Numbered from the stretch's first letter, positions 25,292 through 35,292 are shown. The stretch is DNA of 64,000 nt from Fusobacterium perfoetens (GCF_021531595.1 NZ_JADYUD010000003.1:116875-180874), one strand, 5' to 3'. Notes: generated by a model not told the origin, from the sequence alone. Numbers and translations are program-made.

Positions 25292-25412
25292 TGAACAGGG
25301 TTAAAATATAAAATTTTTTTATAAATTATGATAATTCTCTCCCCTAAGAGATTTATAAAATATGAGTTAAAATTCAAAGAAGGGATTGCTTCACAGCAAT
25401 CCCTTCTTTGAT
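25292..25412 (+). ncRNA. Candidate ~120-nt small RNA with exposed CCCC loop
   Basis: Between the promoter at 25257-25285 and the 16-bp hairpin at 25375-25410 lies a stem ATAATTCTCT / AGAGATTTAT (25331-25356) with loop CCCCTA. Such C-rich loops pair with Shine-Dalgarno sequences in several known sRNAs. No open frame is evident in the interval. Confidence 0.45.
25375..25410. terminator. Perfect 16-bp hairpin terminator
   Basis: CAAAGAAGGGATTGCT (25375-25390) and AGCAATCCCTTCTTTG (25395-25410) pair perfectly around TCAC. The U-rich part lies within the 3' arm. It separates the rhodanese/sRNA side from the leftward gene at 25428. Confidence 0.7.
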
Positions 25413-25427
25413 TCTATAAATAAATTT

Positions 25428-26030
25428 TTAAAAATTTTTTAAAGATAATTTATCATATTCAACTTCATTTAAAATTAATTCTTCATCAGAAGCAATATTT
25501 TTTAATTTTACTGAAGAATTATTTTTTATAATTTCAAAGCATGTAGATGAATGAATATTTTTTTCATCTTTTAAAGTGATATATTTTCTTGTAACTTTTT
25601 CATTCTTATCATTAACAAAAGAAATTACTCTTTCATCAGGACTGATATTTTCTTTTTGGATATTTTCAAAATATTCCATAGACATATTTTCTCTTTTAGC
25701 AAAGACTTCAAAAGAATATAGAATAGATTGAAATTCACAATTTATAAAAACATCAGTTACATGTTTTTTTTGAGAATATATAGAGATATAATCTATTTCT
25801 TTTACTTTAAGATTTTTTTCTTTTATCAGTTCGTCAATTTCTTCTAAAATAATTTCTTTTACTTTAGGAAGCATTTCTTTATTTAGATCATCAATATTTG
25901 TGGTATATTTAATAGTACAGTTATCATCTAAAATTTTTGAGATTTTTTTTAATCTTATATTTGCAATTTTTGCTTCTATATTCTTTTCTTTTATTAAATC
26001 TTCTTTAAATCTTTTTAAAATTAAATTCAT
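25428..26030 (-). CDS. Unknown 200-residue protein
   Basis: I do not recognise this family. The 200-residue protein is highly charged (Lys/Glu), without signal peptide or membrane segments. The first ~75 residues are probably helical (LKRFKEDLIKEKNIEAK; VKEIILEEIDELIKEKN), and the rest looks like mixed beta strands. A GGAGATTAT ribosome site lies before the ATG. It is transcribed away from groESL, with which it shares an upstream region of about 200 bp. Confidence 0.65.
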   Translation of the reverse strand: MNLILKRFKEDLIKEKNIEAKIANIRLKKISKILDDNCTIKYTTNIDDLNKEMLPKVKEIILEEIDELIKEKNLKVKEIDYISIYSQKKHVTDVFINCEFQSILYSFEVFAKRENMSMEYFENIQKENISPDERVISFVNDKNEKVTRKYITLKDEKNIHSSTCFEIIKNNSSVKLKNIASDEELILNEVEYDKLSLKNF

Positions 26031-26125
26031 ATAATCTCCTAGTATTTAAATATTTTTTTATATTATATTTTAATTTTTTGATGAATACAACATATTTTTA
26101 TTATATAAAATTTTTTATAAAAATC

Positions 26126-26154
26126 TTGACATTAAGGATAAAAAGATATATTAT
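26126..26154 (+). promoter_or_regulatory. groESL promoter
   Basis: TTGACA (26126-26131), a 17-bp spacer and TATTAT (26149-26154). The CIRCE operator begins 11 bp downstream. Confidence 0.8.
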
Positions 26155-26164
26155 TAATATGTTG

Positions 26165-26191
26165 TTAGCAATCACTAACATAGAGTGCTAA
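26165..26191 (+). promoter_or_regulatory. CIRCE operator (HrcA site)
   Basis: TTAGCAATC (26165-26173), nine bases, GAGTGCTAA (26183-26191). The consensus is TTAGCACTC-N9-GAGTGCTAA, so the left arm has one mismatch (A for C). It overlaps the start of transcription of groESL and predicts HrcA heat-shock repression. Confidence 0.95.
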
Positions 26192-26231
26192 ATAAAAAAA
26201 TAACTTTTAAGATATAAGGAGGATTTTTAAG

Positions 26232-26501
26232 ATGAGTATAAGACCGATAGGAAATAGAGTTTTAATAAAAGCTATTAAGACAGAAGAAAAAACAATAGGA
26301 GGAATAATTCTTACTCCCTCTTCTTCAAAAGTTAATCCAAATGTAGGAGAAGTTATTGCAGTGGGAAATGGAGAAGAAGTAAAAGTTTTAAAAGTAGGTG
26401 ACCATATTATTCATTCAGAATATGCAGGAACAAAAGTAAAAGATAACAATGAAGAATATATTATAATAGATTTTGATGCTGTTCTTGGAATTATAGAATA
26501 A
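26232..26501 (+). CDS. groES: Co-chaperonin GroES
   Basis: An 89-residue co-chaperonin. It has IRPIGNRVLIK, the mobile loop EEKTIGGIILTPSS (contact with GroEL) and the C-terminal IIDFDAVLGIIE. Length is slightly below the usual 94-97. AAGGAGG precedes the ATG. Regulated by the CIRCE operator upstream and cotranscribed with groEL 47 bp downstream. Confidence 0.98.
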   Translation: MSIRPIGNRVLIKAIKTEEKTIGGIILTPSSSKVNPNVGEVIAVGNGEEVKVLKVGDHIIHSEYAGTKVKDNNEEYIIIDFDAVLGIIE

Positions 26502-26536
26502 AATTATTCTGATAAATTTATGAGAATAATTTTTAG

Positions 26537-28159
<1,623 letters not shown>

Positions 28160-28267
28160 TTTTTATATCTTAAATTAAAGCTAAAAAAACTAAATTTAAA
28201 ATATAGTCATATAATATTATATTTTAAAGGCAGTATTTTTAATAAATTTATTTCTTTCAATCAAAAA

Positions 28268-28302
28268 ATAAAAAGACAGTTTTGCAGGCTGTCTTTTTAT
28301 TT
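28268..28302 (+). terminator. groESL terminator
   Basis: AAAAGACAG (28271-28279) pairs with CTGTCTTTTT (28289-28298), followed by ATTTTTTT. Confidence 0.8.
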
Positions 28303-28348
28303 TTTTGGAAAATATTTTTAGTAATCAAAAAAATATATAAAAAATTAA

Positions 28349-28380
28349 AAGAGAGAACTAAATATGTTTAATTCTCTCTT
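28349..28380 (-). terminator. Terminator of the MFS/isomerase operon
   Basis: In minus-strand reading, an AAGAGAGAAT stem closes on GTTCTCTCTT and is followed by TTAATTTTTT. It lies 32 bp past the MFS gene stop. Confidence 0.7.
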
Positions 28381-28411
28381 CGGATAATAAGTGTTAAGGG
28401 CTTAATTAAAT

Positions 28412-29665
28412 TTATTCTTTTGTTTGTCTTTTTTTAATTTCTTTTATTAAGAAGTAGCTGATGAAAAATCCGATAACTGCTATTGTGGCCATAATCATAA
28501 AGACTTTCATATAACCTGATATTCCAGGGTTTGTATCAAGAATTCTTCCATAAATAATGGCTATGAATGCTCCTGGCAGATATCCTATAAATGATCCAAG
28601 TGACATTGCAGCTCCTGTTAATTGTTTAGGTACATTAATTTCGTCCATAGGAGCAAAGAAAATAGCTCTCATACAGAAAACAAATGCTGAAATAATAAGA
28701 GATATTATCATAGTAACATATACACTCATAGAACCATGAGGAAGTAAAGTATAAGCTCCAAGTGAGATAGCTGAGATTACAAACATGATTCTTATAAATT
28801 TAGTAGCTGAATGAGTAACTTTATCAGAAATAATTCCTCCAATAGGTCCTCCTACCATTTTTAATCCATACATATTTATTATTCCATAAGCTGATGCAAG
28901 AGCAGCTGGAATATTATATGCTTCTCTTAAGAAAGGAACAAGATATTTAAGACCTGAGTATAAACAGTAAATCATAAATATATTAACTGATACAAGCCAG
29001 ACACCTTTATCTGTGAAGATATCCTTAATGCTTGATTTTTCTTTCTTATTTTCTTTTTCAGAGCTTTCTTCTTTTTTATCATCTTCAACTGTTATATAAG
29101 CAAGGACTCCTGCTATTATTGAAATTGCACTGAAGAATATAATAGAACATCTGAAACCAAAAGCATTACTTCCCATAGCTACAAAAATTGCAAGTGCTGA
29201 AAAATTTACAATTGTATCAGTAAGTCCACGCCCTGTTTCTAAGAAACCAAACATTCTTCCTTGTTCTTCTTTTGTTCCAAGAAGTCTTATTGTTTTAAGA
29301 ACAGTCGGCCAGCAAAGCATATCTGTAAAAATAGCACACATACAGAAAAGGACAACTAAAACTGAAAACTGAGGGTATGTTGAAATAATTCCTCCTGTAA
29401 TTCCATTTGCAATAAGGGCAAAGGCAATCATCTTTCTTTTTGAAAATTTATCACTTATATATGTTGCAGCTAAAAATCCAAATTGTGAAATCCAACCAGC
29501 TACACTATAAATAAATCCTATTTGAGTATGAGATAATCCCATAAAATCTTGCATTTGTACATAGAAAGCATCCATTAAGAAATAAACTTTATACATAGTT
29601 CCGCTTATTAACATCATAACCAAAAGAGTTATGAATTTCTGTTTTTGTGTTTTTATAGTCTCCAT
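28412..29665 (-). CDS. Major facilitator superfamily transporter
   Basis: A 417-residue 12-helix transporter. The loop 2-3 motif reads YISDKFSKRKMIAF, and a similar motif in the second half is GGIISDKVTH. The central cytosolic loop is highly charged (EEDDKKEESSEKENKKEKSS-like, residues about 195-215). The substrate is unknown; cotranscription with a sugar-phosphate isomerase-type protein suggests a carbohydrate or polyol. GGAG precedes the ATG. It lies 39 bp after the isomerase gene. Confidence 0.85.
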   Translation of the reverse strand: METIKTQKQKFITLLVMMLISGTMYKVYFLMDAFYVQMQDFMGLSHTQIGFIYSVAGWISQFGFLAATYISDKFSKRKMIAFALIANGITGGIISTYPQFSVLVVLFCMCAIFTDMLCWPTVLKTIRLLGTKEEQGRMFGFLETGRGLTDTIVNFSALAIFVAMGSNAFGFRCSIIFFSAISIIAGVLAYITVEDDKKEESSEKENKKEKSSIKDIFTDKGVWLVSVNIFMIYCLYSGLKYLVPFLREAYNIPAALASAYGIINMYGLKMVGGPIGGIISDKVTHSATKFIRIMFVISAISLGAYTLLPHGSMSVYVTMIISLIISAFVFCMRAIFFAPMDEINVPKQLTGAAMSLGSFIGYLPGAFIAIIYGRILDTNPGISGYMKVFMIMATIAVIGFFISYFLIKEIKKRQTKE

Positions 29666-29704
29666 TTTTTCTCCTTTATAAAAATATTAAAAATGAAATT
29701 AAAA

Positions 29705-30682
29705 TTATTTACCACAATATTTATCTCTAAGAGCTTTTAATGCTTTGTAACCTTTTTCTGCTCCTTTTAACTGGTCTTCCATCATTTTTTCCATAAACTC
29801 TTCTGATACTGCTTTGTGAGGGAAGTAATAATCAAGAGGTTTTATAATATTTCTATCATAAGGTGCTTCTTCAACTTTAAATGCTCCTTCTCCAACTTTT
29901 TCAATTCCTCCTGTTCCAGGTTCTCTTTTAAATGGTGTACAGTAAGGGAAACACATTTCCATATTTATTCTTGTAAGAGGAGATTTTTCAACCATAATTT
30001 TAAAACAAGTATCTAAGTCAATATTTCCTTCTCCTACAGGAACACCACAAACTACATATCCATAAGGTGCATCTTTATCTTCTACAATTATATGATCTTT
30101 GAAATGTGTGCAGTAAGCGTATGGAGCCATAATTTCAGCAGCATGAACAGGATCTTCCCAAACCATCATTGAATTTCCAAAATCGTAATGAACTCCAACC
30201 CAGCAAGAATTTACTTCTTTCACTATTTTTACAACTTCTTCTGCTGTTTCATATTCATGATTTTCTAAAGCTATTTTGATTCTATATTTTTTTAACTCAG
30301 GAACAATATTTTTTAAGTCTTGTAAAGTTTGCTCATATGCAGCAGCATCAAATTTATTAAATCTGATATAAGTTCTTATTACATCAGCACCAATATGATG
30401 TGCAACTCTTAGAGCTCTTTTCATATCAGCTTCTGAAGTTCCGTTTGTATCAATTTCGGCATAAAGTCCGTATTTTTTTATTTCGTCTCTAATGGCATCA
30501 AGATTTTCTTTTGTGTCATCTCCCACTTGTCCAAGAGCTTTATCAATTCCCCAACCAGGAATGATATTAAGTTCAACTCCTTCAAATCCTATTTCAGCAG
30601 CCTTTCTGATAAAATCTAAAACATTCATTTTTCCATATTGGAAAAAAAGGTGGAAACTTTCTGTTTCTATTCCTATTTTCAT
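29705..30682 (-). CDS. Sugar phosphate isomerase/epimerase (AP-endonuclease-2 TIM barrel)
   Basis: A 325-residue TIM-barrel protein of the xylose-isomerase-like group. Metal-ligand motifs are visible: IALENHEYE, VGVHYDFGNSMM, THFKDHI, VPVGEGNID and INMEMCFPY. Such enzymes isomerise or epimerise sugars, inosose or related ketoses. The N-terminus (ETESFHLFF) and the full length suggest an intact enzyme. It is the promoter-proximal gene of the leftward operon and faces the AGCS/DeoR operon across 243 bp. Confidence 0.85.
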   Translation of the reverse strand: MKIGIETESFHLFFQYGKMNVLDFIRKAAEIGFEGVELNIIPGWGIDKALGQVGDDTKENLDAIRDEIKKYGLYAEIDTNGTSEADMKRALRVAHHIGADVIRTYIRFNKFDAAAYEQTLQDLKNIVPELKKYRIKIALENHEYETAEEVVKIVKEVNSCWVGVHYDFGNSMMVWEDPVHAAEIMAPYAYCTHFKDHIIVEDKDAPYGYVVCGVPVGEGNIDLDTCFKIMVEKSPLTRINMEMCFPYCTPFKREPGTGGIEKVGEGAFKVEEAPYDRNIIKPLDYYFPHKAVSEEFMEKMMEDQLKGAEKGYKALKALRDKYCGK

Positions 30683-30787
30683 AATAAAATCCTCCTTGCG
30701 TGTCTATATTTTATAATTTTTATATCAGTATTATATAAGTATCTTATATAAATGTCAAATTTTTTTGAATAAATATTTACAAAAATG

Positions 30788-30822
30788 TGTTGATGTGGTA
30801 TAAAAATAATATAAAATCAACA
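30788..30822. promoter_or_regulatory. Possible operator in the divergent region
   Basis: TGTTGAT (30788-30794) and ATCAACA (30816-30822) form a 7-bp inverted repeat with 21 bp between. Downstream, ATATAAACTTTT occurs twice about 19 bp apart. The DeoR-type regulator two genes away is the natural candidate ligand. Confidence 0.4.
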
Positions 30823-30925
30823 TAAAATATATAAAAAGATGATATAAACTTTTCAAGAAAATATAAACTTTTTATGGTATAATTTTTATACCTGTTTATT
30901 AAAAATTAAATGGGGGGATATTATT

Positions 30926-32230
30926 ATGTTAGAAAAAATAGCAAATTTTATTTGGGGAGATTGGCTTGTAGCACTTATATTTATTACTGGAATACGGTAT
31001 ACATTTCTTTTGAAAGGGATTCAGTTTAAAAAATTTCCCTATATTTTAAAGAAAACTTTTTTTGTTAAAAGAAAAGAAGAAGATAAAAATAAAATAACAC
31101 CAATTCAAGCATTAACAGCTGCCCTTGGCAGTTGTATAGGAAATGGAAATATTGTTGGAGTTGCTACTGCAGTTATGTTTGGAGGACCAGGAGCTTTATT
31201 TTGGATGTGGATTGCAGCATGTATAGGTATGGCAGTAAAATATGGAGAAATAACTTTTGGAATAAAATTTAGAGAAAAAAATGATATAGGAGAATATAAT
31301 GGTGGTCCTATGTACTATATCTCTAAAGGACTTAATATGAAATTTTTAGGAATTTTATATGGAGTTCTTCTTCTTATTCAAAATTCAGGAGGAACTTTAA
31401 TTCAAGGAAATGTAATTAAAGATATTTTCTTTGACTTTTTAAAAATAACTCCTGTGATGACTTCAATAATAGTTGTGTTATTTATAGGATTTGTCATTGC
31501 TGGTGGGTTTAAAAGACTTGTAAAAACAATGGATAAAATTGTGCCTTTTATGACTTGTTTTTATTTTTTAGCTGGTCTTTTAATTATAGGAATAAATATA
31601 GAAAGAATACCTGAATTATTTAAAATTATATTTGAATCAGCATTTGGAATGATGCCTGCAGTTGCTGGGACACTAGGATTTACAGTAAAACAGTCTCTTC
31701 GTTATGGAATTTCTCGTGGAATTTACTCTAATGAAGCAGGAGAAGGAACAGCAGCTATATTTTATTCAAAAATAACAGCAAAAGAAAATGAAGATTATGG
31801 ACTTTATGGGATAATGGAAGTCTTTATAGATACAATAATAGTTTGCTCTATTTCTGGAATAGTAGCATTATTATATATTGATTATTCTCAGATTTTAAGT
31901 CCAACACAAGTTATGATAAATGCATTTCAAAGCGTTCACTATAGTTTTAGATATTTTCTTGGAGTTTCAATGGTCCTTTTTGGAATGACATCTGTTCTTG
32001 GACAATGGATACTAGGAAGAGAATCTTTTAAAAGTATAGTTGATAATTTTACAGTTGGAAAAGATTATGGGAAATACTATGATATTATTTTTCTTATAAT
32101 ATTATGTTTAGCTCCTCATTTTTCTTTTCAAACTGTTTGGTATATACAGGATATTGCTTTAGGATTACTCATTCTCCCTAATTTATTTGCCCTTAATAAA
32201 TTAGGAAAATTGATAAAAATAAATAAATAA
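30926..32230 (+). CDS. Sodium:alanine symporter family (AGCS) protein
   Basis: A 434-residue transporter with about ten membrane segments. Signature blocks: GSCIGNGNIVGVATAV, GPGALFWMWIAACIGMAVKYGEI, GPMYYISKGLNMK and GISRGIYSNEAGEGTAAIFY. The family imports alanine or glycine with Na+. GGGGGGAT precedes the ATG. The DeoR-type regulator follows 13 bp later, so the transporter may be regulated by a sugar-phosphate signal. Confidence 0.9.
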   Translation: MLEKIANFIWGDWLVALIFITGIRYTFLLKGIQFKKFPYILKKTFFVKRKEEDKNKITPIQALTAALGSCIGNGNIVGVATAVMFGGPGALFWMWIAACIGMAVKYGEITFGIKFREKNDIGEYNGGPMYYISKGLNMKFLGILYGVLLLIQNSGGTLIQGNVIKDIFFDFLKITPVMTSIIVVLFIGFVIAGGFKRLVKTMDKIVPFMTCFYFLAGLLIIGINIERIPELFKIIFESAFGMMPAVAGTLGFTVKQSLRYGISRGIYSNEAGEGTAAIFYSKITAKENEDYGLYGIMEVFIDTIIVCSISGIVALLYIDYSQILSPTQVMINAFQSVHYSFRYFLGVSMVLFGMTSVLGQWILGRESFKSIVDNFTVGKDYGKYYDIIFLIILCLAPHFSFQTVWYIQDIALGLLILPNLFALNKLGKLIKINK

Positions 32231-32243
32231 AAGAGGTGAGAAA

Positions 32244-33011
32244 ATGCTTGCAGAAGAGCGTAGAAAAAAAATTATTGAAGAATTAAAAGAAGTAAAAGTT
32301 ATAAAAGCTGCAGAACTTGCAGAAAAATATGAAGTAGGTGTTGAAACTATAAGAAGAGATTTTGACGCCTTAGAAAAGCAAGGAAATCTAAAAAAAATAT
32401 ATGGTGGAGCAACTCTTCCTGAAAAAGAAAAACAGGAGAGAAAAGATTTTAATTACAGCACAAGAATGAATTCTGAAATTTTAGAAAAAATGGAAATAGC
32501 TAGAAAAGCTGTAAAATTTATAGAAGAAAAAGATACTATTTTTTTAAATGATAGTTCTACAAATATTTATCTTGCAAAAGAACTTAGAGGAAAGGTAAAG
32601 GAAATTACTGTAATTACAAATTCTTTAACAATTGCATCTGAATTAAGTGAGATGAAAGATTTTACTGTTATTCTTGCTGGTGGATTTTTAGATAATGAAG
32701 AAAAAGCATTTTTTGGAGCAGTTTCTGAAAATATAATTTCTCAGTTTATAGTAAATAAAGCTTTTTTAAGTGTAAGCAGTATTTCTTTACAAGATGGACT
32801 TACTGATTTTCCTTTGAAAGAAGTAGATATTCAAAAAACGATGATAAAACATTCAAAAGAACTTATAATTCTTGCTAACAGTCAAAAATTTGAAACATCG
32901 GCTCTTATAAAAGTAAGTGATTTAAAAAGTATAAAAGTTGTAATTACAGACTCAAAGCTTGATAAAAATATTTATGAATCTTATAAAGAAAATGGGATAG
33001 AAATTATTTAA
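32244..33011 (+). CDS. DeoR-family transcriptional regulator
   Basis: A 255-residue regulator. The N-terminal winged helix (residues 3-58) carries AAELAEKYEVGVETIRRDF and GNLKKIYGGA, and the C-terminal DeoRC sugar-phosphate-sensor domain contains DTIFLNDSSTNIYLAKEL, VITNSLTIA and VILAGG. It probably represses its own operon and the divergent isomerase/MFS operon. AGAGGTGAG precedes the ATG. Confidence 0.92.
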   Translation: MLAEERRKKIIEELKEVKVIKAAELAEKYEVGVETIRRDFDALEKQGNLKKIYGGATLPEKEKQERKDFNYSTRMNSEILEKMEIARKAVKFIEEKDTIFLNDSSTNIYLAKELRGKVKEITVITNSLTIASELSEMKDFTVILAGGFLDNEEKAFFGAVSENIISQFIVNKAFLSVSSISLQDGLTDFPLKEVDIQKTMIKHSKELIILANSQKFETSALIKVSDLKSIKVVITDSKLDKNIYESYKENGIEII

Positions 33012-33028
33012 AATAAGAAATAAATTTC

Positions 33029-33059
33029 TTGACTTGTTAGTAGGTACAAAGTATACCAT
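33029..33059 (+). promoter_or_regulatory. MerR-type promoter 1 (19-bp spacer)
   Basis: TTGACT (33029-33034), a 19-bp spacer and TACCAT (33054-33059). The spacer contains the inverted repeat GGTA-N7-TACC. It shares TTGACTTGTTAGT with promoter 2. The over-long spacer is the hallmark of MerR-activated promoters. Confidence 0.5.
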
Positions 33060-33106
33060 AAGATTGATAATATTAAATTAATTTGTTAATATTATTGTCA
33101 ATCCTT

Positions 33107-33130
33107 AGACCTCTAAAGTTTTAGAGGTCT
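33107..33130 (+). terminator. Hairpin after MerR-type promoter 1
   Basis: AGACCTCTAAA (33107-33117) and TTTAGAGGTCT (33120-33130) form a perfect 11-bp stem with a 2-nt gap, so pairing in practice leaves a tetraloop. A less clear T-run follows. The RNA between also holds a longer AT-rich stem (33064-33103). This would give a short RNA of about 75 nt. Confidence 0.55.
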
Positions 33131-33154
33131 TCCCCAATAATTTTTATATAATTA

Positions 33155-33185
33155 TTGACTTGTTAGTTAGTGATAAGCTTATAAT
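33155..33185 (+). promoter_or_regulatory. MerR-type promoter 2 (19-bp spacer)
   Basis: TTGACT (33155-33160), a 19-bp spacer and TATAAT (33180-33185). It heads the leader of the merR-type gene. Confidence 0.6.
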
Positions 33186-33230
33186 AAATGCATGTTAAAA
33201 AGGCTAACTTTTTAATAATAATTTCTCTCT

Positions 33231-33274
33231 AAGGACTCCCGTAGACTTCTCAACTACAAAAGGGAGTCCTTTCT
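33231..33274 (+). terminator. Terminator-like hairpin in the leader of the merR-type gene
   Basis: AAGGACTCCC (33231-33240) pairs with GGGAGTCCTT (33262-33271), followed by TCTCATTATATTTTT. It lies about 40 nt upstream of the start codon, so it may attenuate the regulator's own expression. Confidence 0.6.
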
Positions 33275-33311
33275 CATTATATTTTTAAAAAGAAAGGAAA
33301 TTTTAAAACTC

Positions 33312-34001
33312 ATGGAAAAAGATGAAAAAGAATATTTAACTTTAGGAGAGGTAGCAGAAATCTTAAAAATTAATAAAACTACTTTAAGATATTACAATAG
33401 AGAAGGATTAATTGAATTTGAAAGAGATGGAGAAAATAATTATAGATATTACAGAAAAAATCAAATTGATAATTTTAGAGTAATATTAAATCTTAGAAAA
33501 GTAGGTTTTTCATTAGAAGAAATAAAAGAATTTAAAAAATATTTTCTAAATAAAGAATATGGCTCTATTGCTAAAATGCTGGATAAGAAATTAAAAGAAT
33601 ATGAAGATGAAATAAAAGAAACAGAAAATAAAATTGATATATTGAAAGAAAGTAAGAAATATATGATATATTTAGATGAAATTTCAGAAATAAATCCTGA
33701 ATACATTTTAATTGATTTAAAAACCAAATCTCTGTCTAAAACAAAAGAAGAGATTTTTATCATTAAAGAAATAGAAGGAAAATTATATGGAATTTTATAT
33801 GTAAGTAAAAAAATTTCAGATAAAATAGCAGTGGAACATCTTTATAAAAACCTGGAAGAAAGAAAATATATTGAAGCTGGAGACCTTTTTATAGAAGTGG
33901 TAAAACCTTTTAAAGAATTAAGCAAAGAAGATGCAAAGATAAAAATTTTTAAAATTCCAATAAAACCATTGACTTGTCACCAAGTGACAGGATTAGAATA
34001 A
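33312..34001 (+). CDS. MerR-family transcriptional regulator
   Basis: A 229-residue regulator. Residues 9-76 are the winged-helix domain (LTLGEVAEILKINKTTLRYY, NNYRYYRKNQIDNFRVI). Residues about 95-125 form the dimer coiled coil. The last ~110 residues are an effector domain that looks GyrI-like (IIKEIEGKLYGILYVSK...). Few Cys, so metal sensing is unlikely and a drug-like or organic effector is more plausible. Three promoters of MerR geometry lie around it (33029, 33155, 33969); the last is inside its own final codons. Confidence 0.88.
   Translation: MEKDEKEYLTLGEVAEILKINKTTLRYYNREGLIEFERDGENNYRYYRKNQIDNFRVILNLRKVGFSLEEIKEFKKYFLNKEYGSIAKMLDKKLKEYEDEIKETENKIDILKESKKYMIYLDEISEINPEYILIDLKTKSLSKTKEEIFIIKEIEGKLYGILYVSKKISDKIAVEHLYKNLEERKYIEAGDLFIEVVKPFKELSKEDAKIKIFKIPIKPLTCHQVTGLE
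33969..33999 (+). promoter_or_regulatory. MerR-type promoter 3 (19-bp spacer) for the outer-membrane protein gene
   Basis: TTGACT (33969-33974), a 19-bp spacer and TAGAAT (33994-33999), located in the last codons of the merR-type gene. The spacer holds a perfect inverted repeat TGTCAC-CAA-GTGACA, exactly where MerR proteins bind. It shares TTGACTTGT with promoters 1 and 2. Confidence 0.6.
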
Positions 34002-34002
34002 A

Positions 34003-34032
34003 TTATCTGAGATATAAAAAAATCTTAGATAA
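34003..34032 (+). promoter_or_regulatory. Leader hairpin before the outer-membrane protein gene
   Basis: TTATCTGAGAT (34003-34013) and ATCTTAGATAA (34022-34032) form an 11-bp stem with one G/T mismatch. Without a strong T-run it could stabilise the 5' end of the mRNA rather than terminate. Confidence 0.4.
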
Positions 34033-34062
34033 GAGTAAAATTTTTTGAGGGAGGACTTTATT

Positions 34063-35019
34063 ATGAAAAAAATTACTTTATTACTTGGTGCATTATCACT
34101 TATATCTTCAGTTGCTTATGCAAAAGAAGTTGTTCCTGCTGTTGAAGAAGTAGCAGTTACTGAAACTCCTGTTGAGGTTGCAGCAGCTCCAATGTTAAGA
34201 GTTACAAATGTTGGTCAATATGTTGAGTTTGATAATACTTCTGGTGGAGAGAATATTGGAGAGGGAGTTCATTTTGCTAACTTTGTTGGATTAGAATACG
34301 GAGACGATTGGACATTCAATTTCATGGCAAGAAAAACTTGGTCAATGGATACAGATGATGGAATTCACTCTAAAGATCATAGACTTGATTTAGATGCTTG
34401 GAGACATTTTGGAGATAACTTCTCTTTAGGATTTAGATTCAGAAACCAAGATGACTTTGACAGATACTACTTAAGAACTAAATATTCTTATGGAATGTTC
34501 TCAGGATGGATTGATGCAGCTTATCAATCAAATAATGGAGCAGATGATCATGAAGATGCTTATTATGTAGAAGCAATGCCAGTTGTTTTAACTTATGGAC
34601 CAGCTTATATCGGATATTATTTTGAAGCAGATACAATAGCAGTTAATACTAAAGCACATGCTGTAGATAAATTTGGTAAAGATACTTCAGATTCTGGTTT
34701 TGAACATTGGTGGAGACAGCAATTAAGAGTAGGAACTACTTTATATTCTGGAGAAAAATTAAATGTTGGATTAGAGTATAGATGGCAGTTTGATACTGAT
34801 GCAGAATACGATATGAAATATAGAAATGACGGATACGATGTAATTGACACTAACCATATTTTTGTATTATCAGCTGGATATAATGTAACTGAAAACTTTA
34901 ATATCAATGGATACTACCAATATGAATTAAGAGATTGGGAAAGAGAAGGAGACAATAAATCTGCTAAAGACGACAATTATTATGGTGAGTTTTGCATAGG
35001 ATGGAATTATACATTCTAG
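34063..35019 (+). CDS. Outer-membrane beta-barrel protein (porin-like)
   Basis: The start is ATG 34063 behind GGGAGGA, giving 318 residues; an upstream TTG in frame would overlap the RBS. Residues 1-20 are a signal peptide ending VAYA. An acidic Val/Pro/Glu segment follows, then alternating aromatic-rich strands (WTFNFMARKTW, FSLGFRFRNQDDFDRYYL, FNINGYYQYELRDW) and a terminal Phe (GWNYTF) as required by BAM. It resembles small substrate-specific channels, but I cannot name the family with confidence. The MerR-type promoter just upstream suggests induction by the MerR effector. Confidence 0.85.
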   Translation: MKKITLLLGALSLISSVAYAKEVVPAVEEVAVTETPVEVAAAPMLRVTNVGQYVEFDNTSGGENIGEGVHFANFVGLEYGDDWTFNFMARKTWSMDTDDGIHSKDHRLDLDAWRHFGDNFSLGFRFRNQDDFDRYYLRTKYSYGMFSGWIDAAYQSNNGADDHEDAYYVEAMPVVLTYGPAYIGYYFEADTIAVNTKAHAVDKFGKDTSDSGFEHWWRQQLRVGTTLYSGEKLNVGLEYRWQFDTDAEYDMKYRNDGYDVIDTNHIFVLSAGYNVTENFNINGYYQYELRDWEREGDNKSAKDDNYYGEFCIGWNYTF

Positions 35020-35071
35020 TTTGAGTTAAAAAATTAATTAGCCAATCCAGACTTAAAAGATAAATACAGAA

Positions 35072-35099
35072 ACAGGTACTAATCTTAGTACCTGTTTTT
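35072..35099 (+). terminator. Terminator of the outer-membrane protein gene
   Basis: ACAGGTACTA (35072-35081) and TAGTACCTGT (35086-35095) pair perfectly, followed by TTTTATTTT. Confidence 0.85.
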
Positions 35100-35166
35100 A
35101 TTTTACTCTTTTTTATTCTTTTAGTTAAATTATAAATTTTTTCATAATACAATTATATTTTATTGT

Positions 35167-35227
35167 AAAAAAGAAACTATTATAAATTAAAGATTAAAAA
35201 TCCTCAAAATATAATAGTTTCTTTTTT
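35167..35227. terminator. Long hairpin, probably terminator of the ugpC/msmK-like gene
   Basis: An A6-GAAACTATTATA arm (35167-35184) pairs with TATAATAGTTTC-T6 (35210-35227) over 18 bp with a 25-nt loop. It can serve both strands and lies downstream of the leftward ATPase gene. Confidence 0.7.
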
Positions 35228-35292
35228 AGGTATATTTATTTTTACTTAGGCATGAATATGTGGTGCAAAACTTCAAAATTACTTTTTTAAAT

